7,872 nucleotides of DNA, taken from Palsa-504 sp050010815 (GTDB taxonomy: Bacteria; Actinomycetota; Actinomycetes; Streptosporangiales; Streptosporangiaceae). Made by a program: the position numbers and the translations under genes. The stretch's first letter is position 1. Each line of letters opens with the position of its first letter. Positions 5,399-7,872 of the stretch are shown here, piece by piece. The notes under the pieces are model-generated. The model did not search any database. It was not told where the DNA came from and worked only from the letters and a program-made list of their open reading frames with translations. The DNA lies in the NCBI GenBank assembly GCA_050010815.1, contig JBEKKH010000371.1:1-7872 (forward strand), read 5' to 3'.

Positions 5399-7516
5399 TT
5401 AGCCCTCGATCTCGCCAATGACCTGCCCACCCAGCTCTCGCTGGATCAGGTCCATCCCGGTGAGTTCCGGCTCGGCCGCAGGCGCGCGGCGCGAGGGCGG
5501 GTCGTCCGGCGGCAGCTCATCTTCATCGGGCGGCATGTCCTCCGGAGGTTCGTCGTCGTACTCCGTGGCGGCCGGCGGAGCAGACGCTGGCGGCCCGGTC
5601 GCCGGCCCGCGGCCGCGAGGCGCTGGACCCGAACCCGAAGCCCCCGGAAAACCCGGCGCCGGGCCAGCGGGCGGATCCCCGCCGACCAAACCCCTGACCA
5701 TCACGTTCAGGCCGAAGCGAGAACTCAGGACCCGCTTGAGGTCGGCGTCGCAGCCGCTGGTGCTGAAGCCCTTCAGGTCGCCGTCTCTGGCGAACCGCAG
5801 GGTCAGGACGCCATCTTCGACGGAAAGCACGCTCGCGTTACTGAGCAGGATCCACGCCACCCGGCGTTCTCCCTTGACCGCGTCCAGGACCGCGGCCCAG
5901 TTTTGCCTGAGCGTGTCCGCCGGGGACAGGGCGCCCGGGGTGGCTGCCGCCGGTTCCGCGGGCGGCGCAGAGGAGGTTGACGGCGCAGAGGAGGTGGACC
6001 GCGCGGGCGATGCAGGCGGCACCGTGGGCCCGGGACGCTCAGCGGACGCGGCGGACGCGGCGGACGCGGCGGACGCGGCGGACGCGGCGGGCGCGGCGGG
6101 CGCGGGGGGCGGTGGGGGCGGTGGGGACGCGGGGGACGCGGGGGACGCGGCCGGGGCGGGCCGGGTGGAGGGCTCCGGGGCACGCGGCTGACGGGAGGGA
6201 GCAACCCTGGACCGTTCGGCATCATGGTCGGGGGCGGAGTGCGGCGGGCGGGGGGATGACGGCGGGATGGGGGCCGGCGTTCCCCGCTCGAGCCGCTCGA
6301 GGCGGGCGAGCAGTGATTTCTCGTCGGTGGCGGCGGCGGGCAGCAGGACCTGCGCACACATCAGCTCGAGCAGCAGCCGGGGCGAGGTGGCGCCGCGCAT
6401 CTGGTCCAGGCCCGTGCTGATGATCTCAGCCGCCCGGGTCAGCCCGGCCTGACCGAACGTGCCCGCCTGCGCGGCCATCCGTTCGGCCCGGTCCGGCGCC
6501 AGGTCCAGCAGCCCGATCTGGGCCGCGTCGGGCACCGCCGCCAGCACGATCAGGTCGCGGAACCGGTCCAGCATGTCGGCCGCGAACCGGCGCGGTTCGT
6601 GACCGCCCTCGATTACCCGGTTCACCACGCCGAACACCGCCGCGCCGTCGGACGCGGCGAACCCGTCCGCGATCTCATCGAGCAGGCTGGCGTCGGTGAA
6701 GCCGAGCAGGGCGACCGCCCGCTCGTAGCGCAGACCCGACTCATCGCTGCCGGCCAGCAGCTGGTCCAAGATGGACAGCGAGTCCCGGACCGAACCCGCT
6801 CCGGCCCGCACCACCAGGGGCAGCACGGATTCCTCCACCGCCACCCCCTCCGAGCGCAGGATGTCCTGCATCAGCTCGCGCAGCACAGACGGGGGAACCA
6901 AGCGGAACGGATAGTGGTGCGTGCGCGACCGGATGGTCGGGATGACCTTCTCCGGTTCGGTCGTGGCGAAGATGAACTTCAGGTGCGGCGGCGGCTCTTC
7001 GACCAGCTTCAGCAGCGCGTTGAAGCCCTGCTGGGTGACCATGTGCGCCTCGTCGATGATGTAGATCTTGAAGCGCCCGGAGACCGGCGTGTAGAACGCC
7101 CGCTCGCGCAGTTCCCTGGCGTCGTCGACGCCGCCGTGCGAGGCCGCGTCGATCTCGATCACGTCGATGCTGCCCGGGCCGGAAGGCGCCAGCGCCACGC
7201 AGGAATCGCAGACCCCGCAGGGTTCGGGGGTCGGGCCCTTGACGCAGTTCAGCGACCGGGCGAGGATCCGCGCGCTGGACGTCTTGCCGCACCCGCGCGG
7301 CCCGCTGAACAGGTAAGCGTGGTTGATCCGCCCGGTGCGCAGCGCCTGGGCAAGCGGGCCGGTGACGTGTTCCTGCCCCTTCACCTCGGCGAACGTCGCC
7401 GGACGGTACTTGCGGTACAGCGCTAGTCCCGACTGCGCCAGCCCGGACTGGGCCAGCCCGGACTGGGCCAGGCTCGCCGGGACGGTTCCCTCGCCTTCCG
7501 ACGCGGCTGCTGCCAT
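5399..7516 (-). CDS. dnaX: DNA polymerase III subunit gamma/tau
   Basis: This 705-residue protein is the clamp-loader ATPase that loads the sliding clamp and couples the replicative polymerases. An unusual N-terminal extension precedes the conserved ALYRKYRPATF (32-42). Walker A GPRGCGKT is at 72-79. Zinc ligands are Cys91, Cys100, Cys103 and Cys106, and Walker B DEAH is at 155-158. A sensor 1-like segment, FIFATTEPEK, lies near 180-190, followed by IRSRT. A Pro/Ala/Ser-rich linker (about 412-530) contains a tandem repeat. A tau-type C-terminal domain starts near 531, then comes an acidic linker and a terminal GMDLIQRELGG segment typical of actinobacterial DnaX. The start ATG at 7516 (TGAGGA 7 bases upstream) is the last ATG, GTG or TTG before the conserved core. 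ATG 7537 is also open but abuts the ffs RNA. Confidence 0.95.
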   Translation of the reverse strand: MAAAASEGEGTVPASLAQSGLAQSGLAQSGLALYRKYRPATFAEVKGQEHVTGPLAQALRTGRINHAYLFSGPRGCGKTSSARILARSLNCVKGPTPEPCGVCDSCVALAPSGPGSIDVIEIDAASHGGVDDARELRERAFYTPVSGRFKIYIIDEAHMVTQQGFNALLKLVEEPPPHLKFIFATTEPEKVIPTIRSRTHHYPFRLVPPSVLRELMQDILRSEGVAVEESVLPLVVRAGAGSVRDSLSILDQLLAGSDESGLRYERAVALLGFTDASLLDEIADGFAASDGAAVFGVVNRVIEGGHEPRRFAADMLDRFRDLIVLAAVPDAAQIGLLDLAPDRAERMAAQAGTFGQAGLTRAAEIISTGLDQMRGATSPRLLLELMCAQVLLPAAATDEKSLLARLERLERGTPAPIPPSSPRPPHSAPDHDAERSRVAPSRQPRAPEPSTRPAPAASPASPASPPPPPPPAPAAPAASAASAASAASAASAERPGPTVPPASPARSTSSAPSTSSAPPAEPAAATPGALSPADTLRQNWAAVLDAVKGERRVAWILLSNASVLSVEDGVLTLRFARDGDLKGFSTSGCDADLKRVLSSRFGLNVMVRGLVGGDPPAGPAPGFPGASGSGPAPRGRGPATGPPASAPPAATEYDDEPPEDMPPDEDELPPDDPPSRRAPAAEPELTGMDLIQRELGGQVIGEIEG
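6042..6104. repeat. Seven 9-base tandem units in the dnaX linker
   Basis: On the plus strand GCGGACGCG is repeated five times exactly (6042-6086) and then twice as GCGGGCGCG (6087-6104). In DnaX it encodes a Ser-Ala-Ala periodic run at about residues 471-492 within the disordered linker. A second, looser run of GGGGGACGC-type units follows at about 6124-6150 and gives Ser-Pro-Ala repeats. Being multiples of three, changes in copy number would keep the frame. Confidence 0.9.
7425..7469. repeat. Three 15-base tandem units at the dnaX 5' end
   Basis: The units at 7440-7454 and 7455-7469 are identical. The unit at 7425-7439 differs from them at three positions. They encode three copies of Leu-Ala-Gln-Ser-Gly just before the conserved start of the DnaX ATPase domain. 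Confidence 0.9.
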
Positions 7517-7543
7517 CAGCTCATCCTCACCGGTCATGGGGGG

Positions 7544-7630
7544 GACCCCCCGCACACCCGTCAGAGCCCGCGTACCCTTGCTGCCTTCCGGCCCTGGGGG
7601 GGTTGGCGGGATAACGCCGTGCGGGGGGTC
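7544..7630 (-). ncRNA. ffs: Signal recognition particle RNA, small bacterial (4.5S) type
   Basis: The RNA component of the signal recognition particle binds Ffh and helps target membrane proteins during translation. The minus strand carries the diagnostic apical core GGGCCGGAAGGCAGCAAGG (7593-7575), with the GGAA tetraloop and the asymmetric-loop nucleotides that bind the Ffh M domain. The ends pair perfectly: GACCCCCCGCAC (7630-7619) with GTGCGGGGGGTC (7555-7544), giving a single long hairpin of about 87 bases with no Alu domain. A TACACT -10 hexamer ends 7 bases before 7630. dnaX begins within about 30 bases of the 3' end. The true ends may differ by a few bases. Confidence 0.93.
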
Positions 7631-7637
7631 GGGAGCC

Positions 7638-7643
7638 AGTGTA
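7638..7643 (-). promoter_or_regulatory. -10 element for ffs (and probably dnaX)
   Basis: TACACT on the minus strand fits TANNNT and places a transcription start at about 7630, exactly the first base of the ffs terminal stem. No good -35 hexamer was seen 17-18 bases upstream. As dnaX follows ffs so closely, it may share this promoter. Confidence 0.5.
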
Positions 7644-7748
7644 GTCAGCCGAGGGACCTGATGCTGCCGTTGCCGCCGGCCCGGCGAGCCAAGTAGCCCA
7701 GGGCGGCCCCATCCGCCGGCGGGCCACCGGCGCGCCTGCGGGTTCGGG

Positions 7749-7754
7749 TAAGCT
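7749..7754 (+). promoter_or_regulatory. -10 element for the tRNA-Ser gene
   Basis: TAAGCT on the plus strand fits TANNNT and ends 7 bases before the first base of the tRNA. The transcript would therefore start at or next to the mature 5' end, leaving little or no leader for RNase P. No clear -35 was found. Confidence 0.35.
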
Positions 7755-7761
7755 CTGCGGC

Positions 7762-7846
7762 GGAGGATTCGCATAGTGGCCTAGTGCGCACGCTTGGAAA
7801 GCGTGTTGGGGGCAACCCCTCAAGAGTTCGAATCTCTTATCCTCCG
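7762..7846 (+). tRNA. tRNA-Ser (anticodon GGA)
   Basis: This is an 85-base class II tRNA reading UCC and UCU codons. The acceptor stem GGAGGAT (7762-7768) pairs with ATCCTCC (7839-7845), and the discriminator base is G7846. The anticodon stem CACGC/GCGTG encloses the loop TTGGAAA, with anticodon GGA at 7796-7798. A long variable arm, GGGGGCAACCCC-like, marks it as class II. The T arm is AAGAG-TTCGAAT-CTCTT. The 3' CCA is not encoded, so it must be added by the CCA-adding enzyme. It is divergent from ffs. Confidence 0.96.
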
Positions 7847-7872
7847 CTCCTGTGACCAGGGAAAACGTCCGG

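Noticed and set aside
5399..7516. Programmed frameshifting in dnaX to make a short gamma subunit
   Set aside because: I saw no A-rich slippery heptamer with a downstream stem as in Escherichia coli. The C-runs of the proline-coding stretch are not evidence enough.
7517..7774. Extension of dnaX upstream to 7774
   Set aside because: It would run through the whole SRP RNA gene and into the tRNA-Ser gene in antisense; the added residues have no family match.

Overview
The window is very GC-rich and every protein gene uses mainly G or C at the third codon position. Gene order and protein families point to a high-GC actinomycete. The resemblance is to Streptomyces and the Streptosporangiales, but the genus cannot be fixed from this sequence. 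All seven protein genes lie on the minus strand, so the map is best read from right to left.

Right end (about 7516-7872): a tRNA-Ser(GGA) gene points out of the window on the plus strand. Facing away from it on the minus strand is the small signal recognition particle RNA gene (ffs). The gap between them carries a -10-like hexamer for each. The replication and repair block follows on the minus strand: dnaX (clamp-loader gamma/tau subunit), ybaB (nucleoid-associated protein), recR (recombination mediator) and a DUF5063 gene. recR follows ybaB by 9 bases and overlaps the DUF5063 gene by 8, so these are co-transcribed. A GC hairpin lies just after the DUF5063 stop.

Middle (3101-3740): a 640-base stretch with no credible gene and a visibly lower GC content than its flanks. 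It is not featureless. It holds a nested inverted repeat (3432-3519: two perfect 9-bp stems around a small hairpin), a C(UUCG)G hairpin, and a pair of weak, mutually exclusive helices. A plausible lysC promoter lies close to lysC.

Left half (741-3100): lysC (aspartokinase) and asd (aspartate-semialdehyde dehydrogenase) overlap by 4 bases. They form the first two steps of the aspartate pathway to lysine, diaminopimelate, threonine and methionine. Inside lysC, a strong ribosome binding site precedes an internal ATG at the point where the separate regulatory (beta) subunit starts in Corynebacterium. At the far left a gene of the endonuclease/exonuclease/phosphatase superfamily runs off the window. 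It has its own ribosome binding site and an upstream 18-base dyad.

Most of the window is conserved actinobacterial core genome. I see no mobile element, CRISPR array or defence cassette. The least explained part is the structured intergenic region upstream of lysC. The coding oddities are the tandem repeats in dnaX, especially three copies of a 15-base unit that lengthen its N-terminus.
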